Shown piece by piece: positions 23,867 to 33,052 of a stretch of DNA of 58,301 nucleotides. The translations under genes and the position numbers were made by a program. Below the pieces are notes generated by a model. That model worked only from the letters and a program-made list of their open reading frames with translations. It did no database searches and was not told the origin of the DNA. Position 1 is the first letter of the stretch. Each line of letters opens with the position of its first letter. The stretch comes from an uncultured Lysobacteraceae bacterium (GTDB lineage Bacteria; Pseudomonadota; Gammaproteobacteria; Xanthomonadales; Xanthomonadaceae), in NCBI GenBank assembly GCA_946480825.1, contig CAMLLG010000020.1:1-58301 (forward strand). The letters run 5' to 3'.

Positions 23867-25510
23867 ATGACCACACCCTGCAACATCGCGGCCAGCCTGC
23901 CGCGCCTCGCGCGCGAACGCCCAGATCAGATCGCGATGCGCTGTCCCGGCCGCGACGGCCGTTACGACATCGCGCTGCGCTACGCCGAACTCGACGCGCG
24001 CAGCGATGCCATCGCCGCCGGTCTCGCGAAGCGCGGCATCGTCCGCGGCACGCGCACGGTGCTGATGGTGCGGCCCACGCCGGAATTCTTCCTGCTGATG
24101 TTCGCCTTGTTCAAGGCCGGCGCGGTGCCGGTGCTGGTCGATCCCGGCATCGACAAACGCGCGCTGCGGCAGTGCCTCGACGAAGCGCAGGCCGCGGCCT
24201 TCATCGGCATTCCGCTGGCGCAGTTCGCGCGGGTGCTGCTGGGCTGGGCGCGCAGCGCGACGATCCGCGTGACCACCGGCGCGCGCGCGATCCTCGCCGA
24301 TGCCACGTTGGCCGAGATCGAACGCGCCGGCGCGGGCGCGGGTCCGCAGCTCGCCGACACGCAGCCGGACGATGTCGCCGCGCTGCTGTTCACCAGCGGC
24401 TCGACCGGCGTGCCGAAGGGCGTCGTGTATCGCCATCGGCATTTCGTCGGCCAGATCGCGATGATGGGCGAGGCCTTCGGCATCGCGCCGGGCGGCGCGA
24501 ACCTGCCGACCTTTCCGCCGTTCGCGCTGTTCGATCCCGCGCTCGGCACGACGTCGATCATTCCCGACATGGACCCGACCCGGCCCGCGAACGCCGATCC
24601 GCGCAAGTTGCATGCGGCGATCGCGCGCTTCGGCGTCGATCAGTTGTTCGGTTCGCCGGCGCTGATGCGGGTGCTGGCCGAGTACGGCCAGCCGCTGCCC
24701 GGCTTGAAGACGGTGATGTCGGCCGGCGCGCCGGTGCCGGCGGACGTGGTCGCAAAGATCCAGTCGCTGCTGCCGGCCGACGCCCGCTTCTGGACGCCGT
24801 ACGGCGCCACCGAATGCCTGCCGGTGGCGGTGATCGAAGGCCGCGAGCTGCTGACGCTGCGCGAACGCACCGAGCAGGGCGCGGGCACCTGCGTCGGCCG
24901 CGCGGTGCCGCCGAACGAGGTGCGCATCATCCGCGTCGACGACGCGCCGATCGAACGCTGGTCCGACGATCTCATGGTCCACGGCGGGCTGGTCGGCGAA
25001 ATCACGGTGGCCGGCCCGACTGCCACCGATGCGTATTTCAATCGCGACGCGCAGACGCGCGCGGCGAAGATCCGCGAAACGCTGGCCGACGGCGGCGAAC
25101 GCATCGTCCATCGCATGGGCGATCTGGGTTATTTCGACGCCGAGGGTCGGCTGTGGTTCTGCGGCCGCAAAACCCAGCGCGTGGTCACCGCCGATACCAC
25201 CCTGTGCACCGAGCAGATCGAGCCGGTGTTCAACACCCATCCCGACGTGCGCCGGACCGCGTTGGTGGGTATCGGTGCGTTCGGCGGGCAGACGCCGGTG
25301 CTGTGCGTGGAATTGCGCGCGGGCGTCGATGCGAAGGACTGGCCGCGGATCGAATCCGAACTGCGCCATCTCGGCGAAGGCCACGTGCACACCGCGCAGG
25401 TGCAGCGCTTTCTGCGCTATCCGAAGTCGTTCCCGGTCGATATCCGCCACAACGCCAAGATCGGCCGCGAGAAGCTCGCGGCGTGGGCGGCGAAGCAGCG
25501 GCCGGTTTGA
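23867..25510 (+). CDS. oleC: OleC, adenylate-forming beta-lactone synthetase
   Basis: 547 residues. An acyl-AMP-ligase-fold enzyme that converts the 2-alkyl-3-hydroxy acid to a beta-lactone using ATP. The AMP-binding signature LLFTSGSTGVPKGVVYRH is at 173-190, the second motif YGATECLPV is present, and GYFDAEGRLWFCGRK is the hinge region before the mobile C-terminal domain. Start ATG 23867 is the first residue of the conserved N-terminus. The gene lies downstream of oleB and the hydroxylase. The length and the insert-free layout match OleC of related bacteria and not ordinary fatty-acid-CoA ligases. Confidence 0.93.
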   Translation: MTTPCNIAASLPRLARERPDQIAMRCPGRDGRYDIALRYAELDARSDAIAAGLAKRGIVRGTRTVLMVRPTPEFFLLMFALFKAGAVPVLVDPGIDKRALRQCLDEAQAAAFIGIPLAQFARVLLGWARSATIRVTTGARAILADATLAEIERAGAGAGPQLADTQPDDVAALLFTSGSTGVPKGVVYRHRHFVGQIAMMGEAFGIAPGGANLPTFPPFALFDPALGTTSIIPDMDPTRPANADPRKLHAAIARFGVDQLFGSPALMRVLAEYGQPLPGLKTVMSAGAPVPADVVAKIQSLLPADARFWTPYGATECLPVAVIEGRELLTLRERTEQGAGTCVGRAVPPNEVRIIRVDDAPIERWSDDLMVHGGLVGEITVAGPTATDAYFNRDAQTRAAKIRETLADGGERIVHRMGDLGYFDAEGRLWFCGRKTQRVVTADTTLCTEQIEPVFNTHPDVRRTALVGIGAFGGQTPVLCVELRAGVDAKDWPRIESELRHLGEGHVHTAQVQRFLRYPKSFPVDIRHNAKIGREKLAAWAAKQRPV

Positions 25511-25554
25511 TCCGCGCTGCGCCGGATCGGCGATATCGATCGCGGCATCCGGAC

Positions 25555-25585
25555 AAAAAAAGCTGCGGGTATCGCTACCCGCAGC
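25555..25585 (-). terminator. Terminator for the trypsin-like protease gene
   Basis: A 10-bp stem (GCTGCGGGTA at 25562-25571 with 25576-25585) and a run of seven A on the plus strand directly before it, which is a T-run when read on the minus strand. It follows the minus-strand protease stop by 33 bases. Confidence 0.9.
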
Positions 25586-25618
25586 CGTTGTCGCTCATGT
25601 CGTCCGATCGGATGTCGA

Positions 25619-26809
25619 TCAGAACGTCACGCTCCAGCTGTTGATGTAGCCGATATCGCCACCGGCATTGTCGTTCACGCGCAGCCTCCAGGTGCCGTTG
25701 AGCGGCTCGCTCGACAGATTCACCGTGAAGGTCTGGATGATGTTGTCGGTGCTGCTGCCGGTACGGTTGTGCAGCACGTACAGGCTGCCGTCCGGCGCGA
25801 TCAGGTCCACCTTCAGGTCGCCCTTGTAGGTGTGGATGATGTTGACGGCGACCGGCGTGGTGGCAGAGCCGAAGCCGGTGCGGCCGGAGACGGTGATCGG
25901 GCTTTCGACCGTGGTGTTGTCGCGGATCTGGTAGTCGGCGCTGTTGGTGTAGGTCTGGCCGGTGGGCGGCGGGGTGGTGCCGCCGATGTAGCTCTGGATC
26001 CACGCGACCATGGACGCCGTTTCCGAGTACACGCCGTAGTAGTTCGCCAATGCGCAGCCTTTGCCGTAGCTCACCACGCCGATGCTGTAGATCGAGCCGT
26101 TGTAGGGTGCGATCAGCGGACCGCCGCTGTCCCCCTGGCAGGAGTCCTTGCCCCCGGCCGCGAGCCCGGCGCAGATCTGGACGGCCGGGTTGAGCTTGAG
26201 GCCGCTGGCCGCGGTGCTGCCGTTGTAGGACGCCGCGCAGGTGGCATCGGACACGACCGGGATGGTGACTTCGCGCAGGCTGGTCGTACCGCTGCCGCCC
26301 TGCGAGGTCGCACCCCAGCCCAGAGTGGTCACCGGGTCGCCCGGCTTGGCCACGGCCTGCATCACCGTCGCGTCGGGCAGCTTGGCGCGGATGAGGCTGG
26401 TCGGGAACGTGCCGTTGATGCGAAGCAGCGCGAAATCGTTGCTGTAGCTGCCGGCGGAGGAGTTCACGCTGTAATTCGGATGCGGGATGTACTGGGCGAC
26501 GCTGTAAGCGGTCTGGCTGCCGGTGTTGTTGGAGCCTGCGTAGACCGTGCTCTGGCTGCCGCAATGCGCGGCGGTCAGCACCCAGCTGTCGGCGATGATC
26601 GTGCCGCCGCAGCCGGAGGTGCGCACGGTGAACGAGCGATCGCCCACGGCCGGAACGCCGCCGACGATGCGGCCATCGAATTGATTGAAGTCGTCGCTGG
26701 TTTTCCAGACGCCCGGCTTCACGGGGCGGTCGGCGGCGAACGATGCCGTAGCGACGGCCAGCAGCGACAGCAGCAGGGTGTTCGAAGCGACACGAATGCG
26801 GGTGTTCAT
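25619..26809 (-). CDS. Secreted trypsin-like serine protease with C-terminal P domain
   Basis: 396 residues from MNTRIRVASN. Signal peptide 1-25 (cut near SFA/AD), short propeptide ending DGR, then mature RIVGGVPAVG. The catalytic triad is His82 (TAAHCG), Asp125 (SNDFALL) and Ser228 (GDSGGP). Asp222 at the base of the S1 pocket gives trypsin specificity for Arg/Lys. From about residue 286 a proprotein-convertase P domain follows (SPITVSG, LKVDLIAPDG, GTWRLRVND), common on exported proteases of Lysobacter and relatives, often removed on maturation. A type II secretion substrate is likely. A Lys-C-like protease gene lies upstream in the same direction. Confidence 0.94.
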   Translation of the reverse strand: MNTRIRVASNTLLLSLLAVATASFAADRPVKPGVWKTSDDFNQFDGRIVGGVPAVGDRSFTVRTSGCGGTIIADSWVLTAAHCGSQSTVYAGSNNTGSQTAYSVAQYIPHPNYSVNSSAGSYSNDFALLRINGTFPTSLIRAKLPDATVMQAVAKPGDPVTTLGWGATSQGGSGTTSLREVTIPVVSDATCAASYNGSTAASGLKLNPAVQICAGLAAGGKDSCQGDSGGPLIAPYNGSIYSIGVVSYGKGCALANYYGVYSETASMVAWIQSYIGGTTPPPTGQTYTNSADYQIRDNTTVESPITVSGRTGFGSATTPVAVNIIHTYKGDLKVDLIAPDGSLYVLHNRTGSSTDNIIQTFTVNLSSEPLNGTWRLRVNDNAGGDIGYINSWSVTF

Positions 26810-27061
26810 TTCAGCTCGTTTCCTTGTGAGTGATGTATGTCTGAAGTCGTCACCATGACGCGATGCGAGCATGTGGACGGAGTCGCACGGGTATTGCGAT
26901 TGCTCTGGTGGAACGCGGCACGCATGCATTCGCATGCATACGCGCCGCGCAGCGAGGGAAAACAGGAGGGTTCATCGATTCGATGGGCGCGCCTGCACGT
27001 CGAATCGAGCGAAGCGGATCCGTCGAAACCGGATCCGCTTCATGCCGCGATGCCGCGACGC

Positions 27062-28450
27062 TTACGGGTTGAAATACGTCGAGATCGAGGAATACACGTC
27101 GGAGAAGCGCGAGTAGTAGTCCGGGCTGGTCGGCGAGCTGCAGTACGACGAGCCGCCCCACAGACCGCCGCGCAGCTGGTAGGTACCGGCACTGTTGATG
27201 GTGAACAACGCCGAGCCCGAGGAACCGCCCTCGGTCACGCCGGTGCTCCAGACCACGCGATACAGCGGGCTCTTGCCGCCGGCCGACGTGTTGAGGCCGG
27301 TCACCGAGCCCAGCGAATACATCTTGGCGTCGCCGGCCGGGTGGTGGATGCCTTCGATGCGCGTGCCGGTGGCGGTGATGGCCGCGCTGGTCCAGGCGGC
27401 GTAGGTCGCGCCCGAGGGCGGCGCGTTCTTCAGCTCCAGCAGCAGGGTGTCGCGGGTGGTGTTCGCGTGGCGGATGAACGCGCCGCCGGTCAGGGTGACC
27501 GCGCCCGGCGCCTGGGTGGTGCCGCCGCAGGTGGTGGCCTTGTAGAACCAGTAGGTCTGCAGGGTGTCGGCCACGGACTGGCTGCTGAAGCAGTGCGCGG
27601 CGCTCCAGAACAGGCGCTTCTTCGGCGAATAGTTGTTGTTGAGCAGGGTGCCCGTGCACAGGTACGAGCCACCGCCCTGCACGAACACCATGCGGGCCAC
27701 GGCCTTCTCGGCCGAGAGGAAACCGGCGGTCGGGCTGACCCGGCAGACGATGTCGCGTTCGCAGCTCTGGCTTTCGCCGATCTTGGCGAGCGAGGCGAGT
27801 TCGGCTTCGCTGGCGATCGGGCTGGTATCGAGGTGCGAAACCTGCGGCATCGCGAGGGCGAAGCTCTGCGGGCGCTGGCCCTTGGCGAGCACGACTTCGA
27901 CCGTCGCTTTCGCACCCATCAGCACCGGCGACCAGCCGGCCTGCTTGCCGGCGAATTCGCGGCCGTTCTGCTCGAACACGCGACCGTCGCTGCCGCCGAA
28001 GCGCAGGGTGACGGCGGCGGGATTGGCGCCGCGGCCGGTGGCCTTGAGCGCGAACGCGGCGCGCAGGGCGACGGCGGTTTCGGAAGACACTTCGAAGCGG
28101 GTGGCGAGACTGCCGTCGGCCAGGCGCTCCCAGCCGAGCTTCGACAGCGCGATGCGCGGGTTCCGGACATCGCGCGCGAAGCCGATCTGCAGCGGTTGGC
28201 CGTTCTTGCCCTGCGCTTCGCGGTTGGATTTCAGCGCGCGGGTGTCGGCGAGGGCGGGAACGCCGAGGGCGATCAGCGTCGGTGCGTCGGCGTCGCGGGT
28301 GGCGAACGACGCGGCGCCCATGGCCTTGGCCATCGGGGCTTCGGAGACGATGGCATCGCCCATCTCGACCACCGGTGCGGCGGCGTGCGAAAGCGGTGCG
28401 AACAGCAGAGCGGAAGCGATTGCGGCGTGGATCGGGGTCTTACGAACCAT
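27062..28450 (-). CDS. Lysyl endopeptidase-like secreted serine protease
   Basis: 462 residues from MVRKTPIHAA. Signal peptide about 1-24, a propeptide to about 225, then a mature domain starting near SQSCERDIVC. It resembles Achromobacter protease I (Lys-C): catalytic His286 (SAAHCF), Asp334 (TTRDTLLLEL) and Ser411 (GGSSGSALF). Asp444 (SPDYYSRF) aligns with Asp225 of protease I, which sets lysine specificity. At the position of protease I His210, which stacks on Trp169, this protein has Trp431 (GGLWGGSS). Six or more cysteines suggest disulfides. Lysine specificity is a good prediction but should be tested. It lies 252 bases upstream of the trypsin-like gene. Confidence 0.9.
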   Translation of the reverse strand: MVRKTPIHAAIASALLFAPLSHAAAPVVEMGDAIVSEAPMAKAMGAASFATRDADAPTLIALGVPALADTRALKSNREAQGKNGQPLQIGFARDVRNPRIALSKLGWERLADGSLATRFEVSSETAVALRAAFALKATGRGANPAAVTLRFGGSDGRVFEQNGREFAGKQAGWSPVLMGAKATVEVVLAKGQRPQSFALAMPQVSHLDTSPIASEAELASLAKIGESQSCERDIVCRVSPTAGFLSAEKAVARMVFVQGGGSYLCTGTLLNNNYSPKKRLFWSAAHCFSSQSVADTLQTYWFYKATTCGGTTQAPGAVTLTGGAFIRHANTTRDTLLLELKNAPPSGATYAAWTSAAITATGTRIEGIHHPAGDAKMYSLGSVTGLNTSAGGKSPLYRVVWSTGVTEGGSSGSALFTINSAGTYQLRGGLWGGSSYCSSPTSPDYYSRFSDVYSSISTYFNP

Positions 28451-28599
28451 TGCGGAGCATCCTTGTCGTGAATTGGTTGGCGTGATCGGTCGTGCGACGA
28501 AAAAATCCCCGCCTCTCCCGTGCCTGCAAGGCGGGGAAAGGCGATGTCTTCCGGGGATCTGCGCGACGATGCCGCCATGGCGGCGTGGCCTGACGGTCG

Positions 28600-28627
28600 G
28601 CCGATCGTATACGCGTATACGATCGGC
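28600..28627. promoter_or_regulatory. Perfect 28-bp palindrome upstream of the lysyl endopeptidase gene
   Basis: The two 14-base halves are exact reverse complements around the centre, with the inner sequence GTATACGCGTATAC. It lies 150 bases upstream of the protease ATG in a 349-base gap (28451-28799) and about 170 bases past the DUF4197 gene, both on the minus strand. No T-run follows it, so it fits an operator better than a terminator. The rest of this gap has a terminator at 28731-28764 and no gene. Confidence 0.7.
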
Positions 28628-28730
28628 GATTTGAGCCGTTGGTCTCTGTTTGCGAGCGATACGCATCGCGCGCATCGATTCGTGAAGATGCTGCATCGCG
28701 TCAGTCGAGAATTCTCAACGAAGGTGTTGC

Positions 28731-28764
28731 ACGAAACGAAACGGGCCCGGCATGCCGGGCCCGT
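28731..28764 (-). terminator. Terminator for the DUF4197 gene
   Basis: Perfect palindromic stem ACGGGCCCGGCA/TGCCGGGCCCGT (28741-28764); on the minus strand it is followed by TTTCGTTTCG, a T-rich tail. It lies 36 bases past the DUF4197 stop. Confidence 0.75.
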
Positions 28765-28799
28765 CTGCAGGGGCGATCCGCGCGAAGGCGGGCATCCCG

Positions 28800-29546
28800 T
28801 CAGCGGAACACCCGCCGCAACAGATCCGTCGTGCGCGAGGCGGGATTGTTGCGGATCTGCCGTTCCTGCTCGGCGATCACGTGGAACAGGCCGTCGATGG
28901 TTTCGCGGGTGACGTAATCGTCGAGGTCGGCGCTGGTCGCGCCGCCGCCCTGGTTGCCGAGCAGGGCGCCGGCGAGCGCGTTGCCGCCGGCCTTCTTGCT
29001 GAAGTCCTTGTATTTCCGGGTGACGCCGACGGCGGCGGTCTGTTTTTCCACGATCGGGCGGAACGCGTCGTAGAGTTTGCGTTCGCTGGTGCGGCGGAAG
29101 AAATCGGTGGCCGAGGTGTCGCCACCGCGGACGAGGCCGATCGCGTCCTGCAGGGTCATCTGCCGCACCGCATCGGCGAGGATGCCGGCCGCGAGCGGCA
29201 CGGCCTTCTCGGCGGCGCGGTTCATCGACAACTCGAAGGCGTCGACCTTCTTGCCGGCGCCGAGCTGGCGCGCGAGGTCGGCGAGCCTGCGCAGTTTCTC
29301 CGGCACCAGGATCTTCACCGCCTGGTCGCGGAAGAACCCGTCGGGCGTGCCGAGCTGGCGCACCGCGCGGTCGACGCCCTGGGCCAGCGCTTCCCTGATG
29401 CCGCCGGCGGCATCGCGTTCGCTCAGGCTGCCGTTGCCGCCGCGGTTGCCGAGCAGGCGGTCCTTGAGCTGGTCTTCGAGGGATTGCGCGCCCGCACCGG
29501 TGGCGAACGCGAGACAGGCGATGAGGGTGAGCAGGGATCGACGCAT
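28800..29546 (-). CDS. Exported DUF4197 protein
   Basis: 248 residues. Signal peptide MRRSLLTLIACLAFATGAGA, then an all-helical domain with ALAQGVDRAVRQLG, a long middle with DAIGLVRGGDTSATDFF, and a C-terminal DDYVTRETIDGLFHVIAEQE, the features of the DUF4197 family. Periplasmic location is likely. ATG at 29546 is chosen because it begins the signal peptide. It lies downstream of the TonB receptor gene, with a hairpin between them. Function of the family is unknown. Confidence 0.88.
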   Translation of the reverse strand: MRRSLLTLIACLAFATGAGAQSLEDQLKDRLLGNRGGNGSLSERDAAGGIREALAQGVDRAVRQLGTPDGFFRDQAVKILVPEKLRRLADLARQLGAGKKVDAFELSMNRAAEKAVPLAAGILADAVRQMTLQDAIGLVRGGDTSATDFFRRTSERKLYDAFRPIVEKQTAAVGVTRKYKDFSKKAGGNALAGALLGNQGGGATSADLDDYVTRETIDGLFHVIAEQERQIRNNPASRTTDLLRRVFR

Positions 29547-29617
29547 GGCGATGGCTCGAAACGGGCGGATGCGTCGAGGATACGCGCCTGCGGGGGCGTC
29601 GCGCTGCGCTGGATCAG

Positions 29618-29646
29618 GACGCACGTCGCATTGCGCGACGTGCGTC
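29618..29646. terminator. Hairpin between the TonB receptor and DUF4197 genes
   Basis: Perfect 12-bp arms (GACGCACGTCGC at 29618-29629 and its inverse at 29635-29646) with a 5-base loop, 77 bases past the TonB-receptor stop. It lacks a T-run, so it may attenuate or stabilise the transcript rather than end it. Confidence 0.6.
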
Positions 29647-29722
29647 GAGGCGAGGCCGCGATGGCCGTCGCTGTCGTCGTCGGGATTGCCGTCGCGACCG
29701 CGGCTTGCGGCGCGTCGTCGTC

Positions 29723-31873
29723 TTACCAGGCGTAGCGCGCGCCGACGACGAACTGCCGCGGGTTGCCGAACAGCAGACCGCGGGTCCGGTCGACGACGTA
29801 TTCGCTGTCGCCGAGGTTCTTCACGGTGACGAAGGCGCTCCAGCCGGTGATGTCCGGCTCCCAGTTCAGGGTCGCGCTCCACACCGCGTAACCGTCGAGT
29901 TCGCCGAACTGGCCGTCGCCGTTCGTCACCGGATAACGGGTGTTGGCGAAGTCCGCGGACTGGCGACCGACGTGCTGGACTTCGATCGATCCGTCCCACG
30001 CGCCCTTCACGTAGCCGATGCGGAAGGTGGACGCGAGTTCCGGCGCGTACGGCAGGCGGTTGCCGGCCACACTGCCGTTGGCGGCGGCGCCGGTATCGAC
30101 CCGGCGCAGGACGCCGTGCTGTTCCGCGGTGGGCAGCCAGGTGAGCGCGAGGTTCGCGTACACCTCACCATCGCGCGAGGTCAGCGCGGCGCGGTTGTAG
30201 CCCAGCGCGAGTTCGAGGCCGGCGTATTCGGTTTCGCCCTGCGCCAGCGGCGTGCTGCCGCCGGCGATCGAGCCGACCACCACCTGGTTGTCGAACGCGG
30301 TGCGGAAGACCGCGGCATGCGCGTCGATCTCGTGCCAGCGCGCGCGCAGCCCGGCTTCGAGATTGAGGCTGCGCTCGGCGTCGACCGCGGTGCTGGTGCC
30401 GTTGCCGGCGATCAGGTCTTCCACGCGCGGCGGCGCGAAGCCTTCGTGCGCGGACGCATACAGATCGACCTGGTCCGAAAGGCTCCATTCTGCGGCGAGG
30501 CCCCAGGTGGTCTCGCGGATCGCGTCGTCGCCGCTGGTGCCGCCGGCGAGGCGGTTGCTGCGGACGAAGTCAATGCGTTCGTGGCGCAGGCTGGGCGTCA
30601 GCCGGACCGCGCCGAAATCGAAGGTCGTGGTCGCGAATGCGGAAAGCGCTTCGGCGGTGCGCAGATTGTTCTCGACGAGGGTTCCGGTGCGCGCGTCCGC
30701 GGCGGTGCCGTTGCGCTGGTAGCGGATCTGCTTTTCTTCGTGCCAGCGCACGCCGATTTCGCTGTTGCCTTCGGTGCCGAACAGGCTGCGGTCGAACGAG
30801 AAACGGCTGTCCACGCCCCAGGTGTAGTAGTTGCGCAGACGTCCCTGGGTGGACGCGCAGGCGTTGGGATCCACCGCCTGGCCGAGCAGGCGCGCGTTGC
30901 GGAACGCGGTGCCGCACTGGGTGTCGGTGGTGGTGCTGGCCTGGCGCCACCAGTCGCGTTCGAAGCTGCTGTAGTAGGCGGAGGTCAGCAGTTGCAGGCC
31001 GGACGAAGGTGTCCACGCGTGGCTGACCGAGAACGCGGTGTGGCCGATGTCGAACAGATCGTTTTCGAAGGGATAGTAGTCGGCGCCGAAGTTCGCGTAT
31101 TCGGCGTCGGTGATGCCGGAGTAGCCGACCTGCGAGCGTTCGCGCAGCAGGTTCGCGCGCACCGCGATCGCATGCGCATCGCTCAGTTGCTTCTGGTATT
31201 TCGCGAACAGATCGCCCTGTTCGAGTTCGGTGTTGTCGCGCGCGCCGTCGCCGCGCTTGTAGCCGAAGTCGACCAGCAGATCGTTGCCGCCGACGCTGGC
31301 GTGGACCGCGCCGAAGCCGCGGGTGCCGGCGGAGACCTGCACATGGCCGGCGAAGTCTTCCGGCGGCGTGGGCGTGATGTAGTTGATCGCGCCGTGGATG
31401 GTCTGCGGGCCGAAGCGCAGCAGGCCGGCGCCCTTGAGCACCTCGATGCGGTCGTAGCGCTGGATCGGCGCGTGGTAGTAACTGGCGTTGTCGCCGTAGG
31501 GCGCGTACATCGCCGGCAGCCCGTCCTCCAGCAACAGCACTTTGGTCGAGCGGGTGGGGTTGCTGCCGCGGATGCCGATGTTCGGACGCAGACCGAAGCC
31601 TTCCTCGTCGCGGACGGTCACGCCCGGCACCTTGCGCAGCGCCTCGTTCACGGTCAGCGCGCGGCCGGAGACGATCACGCTCTGGTCGAGCACGTCGGCC
31701 GTGCCCTCCGCGGTGCGGTTTTCCTGGTGGTTGCCGACCACTTCGATGGTGGCGAGGGTGCGGTCGCCGCCTTCGGTCGCGGCTTCGTCGCCGATGGCCG
31801 CGCGCAGCGTCGGCGGTGCCGCGGCGAGCAATGCGAGGGTCAAACCGAGGGCGAGCGGGTGGGCACGAAGCAT
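29723..31873 (-). CDS. TonB-dependent outer-membrane receptor (iron type, FecA-like)
   Basis: 716 residues from MLRAHPLALG. Signal peptide about 1-25, TonB box region with TLATIEVVG, plug domain (VSGRALTVNEALRKVPGV, RDEEGFGLRPNIGIRGSNPT, VLLLEDGLPAMYAPYGDNAS) and a 22-strand barrel ending in FVVGARYAW with terminal aromatic Trp. The plug resembles FecA/iron-citrate-type receptors. A Fur-box-like sequence 18 bases upstream of the ATG supports iron control. The ligand is probably a ferric siderophore or ferric citrate but cannot be named. No FecIR-type sigma and anti-sigma genes are next to it. Confidence 0.92.
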   Translation of the reverse strand: MLRAHPLALGLTLALLAAAPPTLRAAIGDEAATEGGDRTLATIEVVGNHQENRTAEGTADVLDQSVIVSGRALTVNEALRKVPGVTVRDEEGFGLRPNIGIRGSNPTRSTKVLLLEDGLPAMYAPYGDNASYYHAPIQRYDRIEVLKGAGLLRFGPQTIHGAINYITPTPPEDFAGHVQVSAGTRGFGAVHASVGGNDLLVDFGYKRGDGARDNTELEQGDLFAKYQKQLSDAHAIAVRANLLRERSQVGYSGITDAEYANFGADYYPFENDLFDIGHTAFSVSHAWTPSSGLQLLTSAYYSSFERDWWRQASTTTDTQCGTAFRNARLLGQAVDPNACASTQGRLRNYYTWGVDSRFSFDRSLFGTEGNSEIGVRWHEEKQIRYQRNGTAADARTGTLVENNLRTAEALSAFATTTFDFGAVRLTPSLRHERIDFVRSNRLAGGTSGDDAIRETTWGLAAEWSLSDQVDLYASAHEGFAPPRVEDLIAGNGTSTAVDAERSLNLEAGLRARWHEIDAHAAVFRTAFDNQVVVGSIAGGSTPLAQGETEYAGLELALGYNRAALTSRDGEVYANLALTWLPTAEQHGVLRRVDTGAAANGSVAGNRLPYAPELASTFRIGYVKGAWDGSIEVQHVGRQSADFANTRYPVTNGDGQFGELDGYAVWSATLNWEPDITGWSAFVTVKNLGDSEYVVDRTRGLLFGNPRQFVVGARYAW

Positions 31874-31890
31874 GGGAGGACCGCATGGAA

Positions 31891-31910
31891 TGATAATGAT
31901 TCTCATCATA
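31891..31910. promoter_or_regulatory. Fur box upstream of the TonB receptor
   Basis: GATAATGATTCTCATCATA (31892-31910) matches 15 of 19 positions of the Fur consensus GATAATGATAATCATTATC. It lies 18 bases upstream of the receptor ATG, where bound Fur would block transcription under iron-replete conditions. The divergent oleD gene starts 107 bases away and could be affected. Confidence 0.88.
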
Positions 31911-32016
31911 CCCGATCGAATGCGGTTGTTGCACTCAATTCTCATTCGCAAGGCTCGCCGGGGCGGCCGCTTTCGCCGATCATCTGCGCCGTTCGTGAGC
32001 GTTCTTGGAGACAGGC

Positions 32017-33018
32017 ATGAAGATTCTGGTGACCGGTGGCGGTGGATTCCTCGGCCACGCCCTTTGCAGGGGCCTGGTCGAACAGGGTCATGAGGTCGCG
32101 AGCTACAACCGCGGCCACTACCGTTCGCTGGAACCGCTGGGCGTGCGCCAGATCCAGGGCGATCTGGCGAACCGCGAGGCCATGATCGCGGCCTGCGCCG
32201 GCATGGACGCGGTGTTCCACAACGCGGCCAAGGCCGGCGCCTGGGGGAGTTACGACAGCTATCACCAGGCGAACGTGGTCGGCACCGAAAACGTGCTCGC
32301 CGGTTGTCGCGCCCACGGCATCGGCCGGCTGATCTACACCTCGACCCCGAGCGTGACCCATCGCGCGACCCATCCGGTGGAAGGCGGGACCGCCGAAACC
32401 GTGCCCTACGGCGAGGGTTTCAAGGCCCCGTACGCCACCACCAAGACCATCGCCGAAAAGGCCGTGCTCGCGGCCAACGGCCCGGACCTCGCGGTGGTCG
32501 CGCTGCGTCCGCGGCTGATCTGGGGGCCGGGCGACCAGCAGCTGGTGCCGCGACTGGTGTCGCGGGCCCGGGCCGGGCGGCTGCGGTTCGTCGGCGGCGG
32601 CCACAACGTCATCGACACCACCTACATCGACAACGCGGCGCAGGCGCATTTCGACGCCTTCGCCCATCTGGCGCCGGGGGCTGCCTGCGCCGGCAAGGCC
32701 TATTTCATCAGCAACGGCGAACCGAAGCCGGTGCGCGAGATCGTCAACGCGCTGCTGCGCGCGGCGGGTGCGCCGCAGGTCGACAAGGCGCTGCCGTTCC
32801 GGGTGGCCTACGCCATCGGCGCCGCCTGCGAAGCCCTGTGGCCGCTGTTGCGGCTGAAGGACGAGCCGCCGTTGACCCGCTTCCTGGCCGAACAACTGAG
32901 CACGACGCACTGGTATTCGATGGCACCGGCGACCCGCGATTTCGGCTACGTGCCGCGGGTGACGATCGAGGAAGGCCTGAAGCGGCTGGCGGCGAGTTAT
33001 GCGGGCGGGGGCGGCTGA
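32017..33018 (+). CDS. oleD: OleD, NADPH-dependent 2-alkyl-3-ketoacid reductase
   Basis: 333 residues from ATG 32017 (GGAGACAGGC upstream). An extended short-chain dehydrogenase: Rossmann motif TGGGGFLG (6-13) and catalytic YATTK (Tyr139, Lys143). It reduces the OleA product to the 2-alkyl-3-hydroxy acid that OleC uses. The N-terminus [13 protein letters not shown] matches Xanthomonas OleD. It is 6.5 kb from oleC, with a protease/TonB block between them on the opposite strand; ubiJ and ubiB follow. Substrate assignment rests on the presence of the other three ole genes. Confidence 0.93.
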   Translation: MKILVTGGGGFLGHALCRGLVEQGHEVASYNRGHYRSLEPLGVRQIQGDLANREAMIAACAGMDAVFHNAAKAGAWGSYDSYHQANVVGTENVLAGCRAHGIGRLIYTSTPSVTHRATHPVEGGTAETVPYGEGFKAPYATTKTIAEKAVLAANGPDLAVVALRPRLIWGPGDQQLVPRLVSRARAGRLRFVGGGHNVIDTTYIDNAAQAHFDAFAHLAPGAACAGKAYFISNGEPKPVREIVNALLRAAGAPQVDKALPFRVAYAIGAACEALWPLLRLKDEPPLTRFLAEQLSTTHWYSMAPATRDFGYVPRVTIEEGLKRLAASYAGGGG

Positions 33019-33052
33019 TCGACGCAGTCGTGCCGCCAGCATCCGGTGTTTC

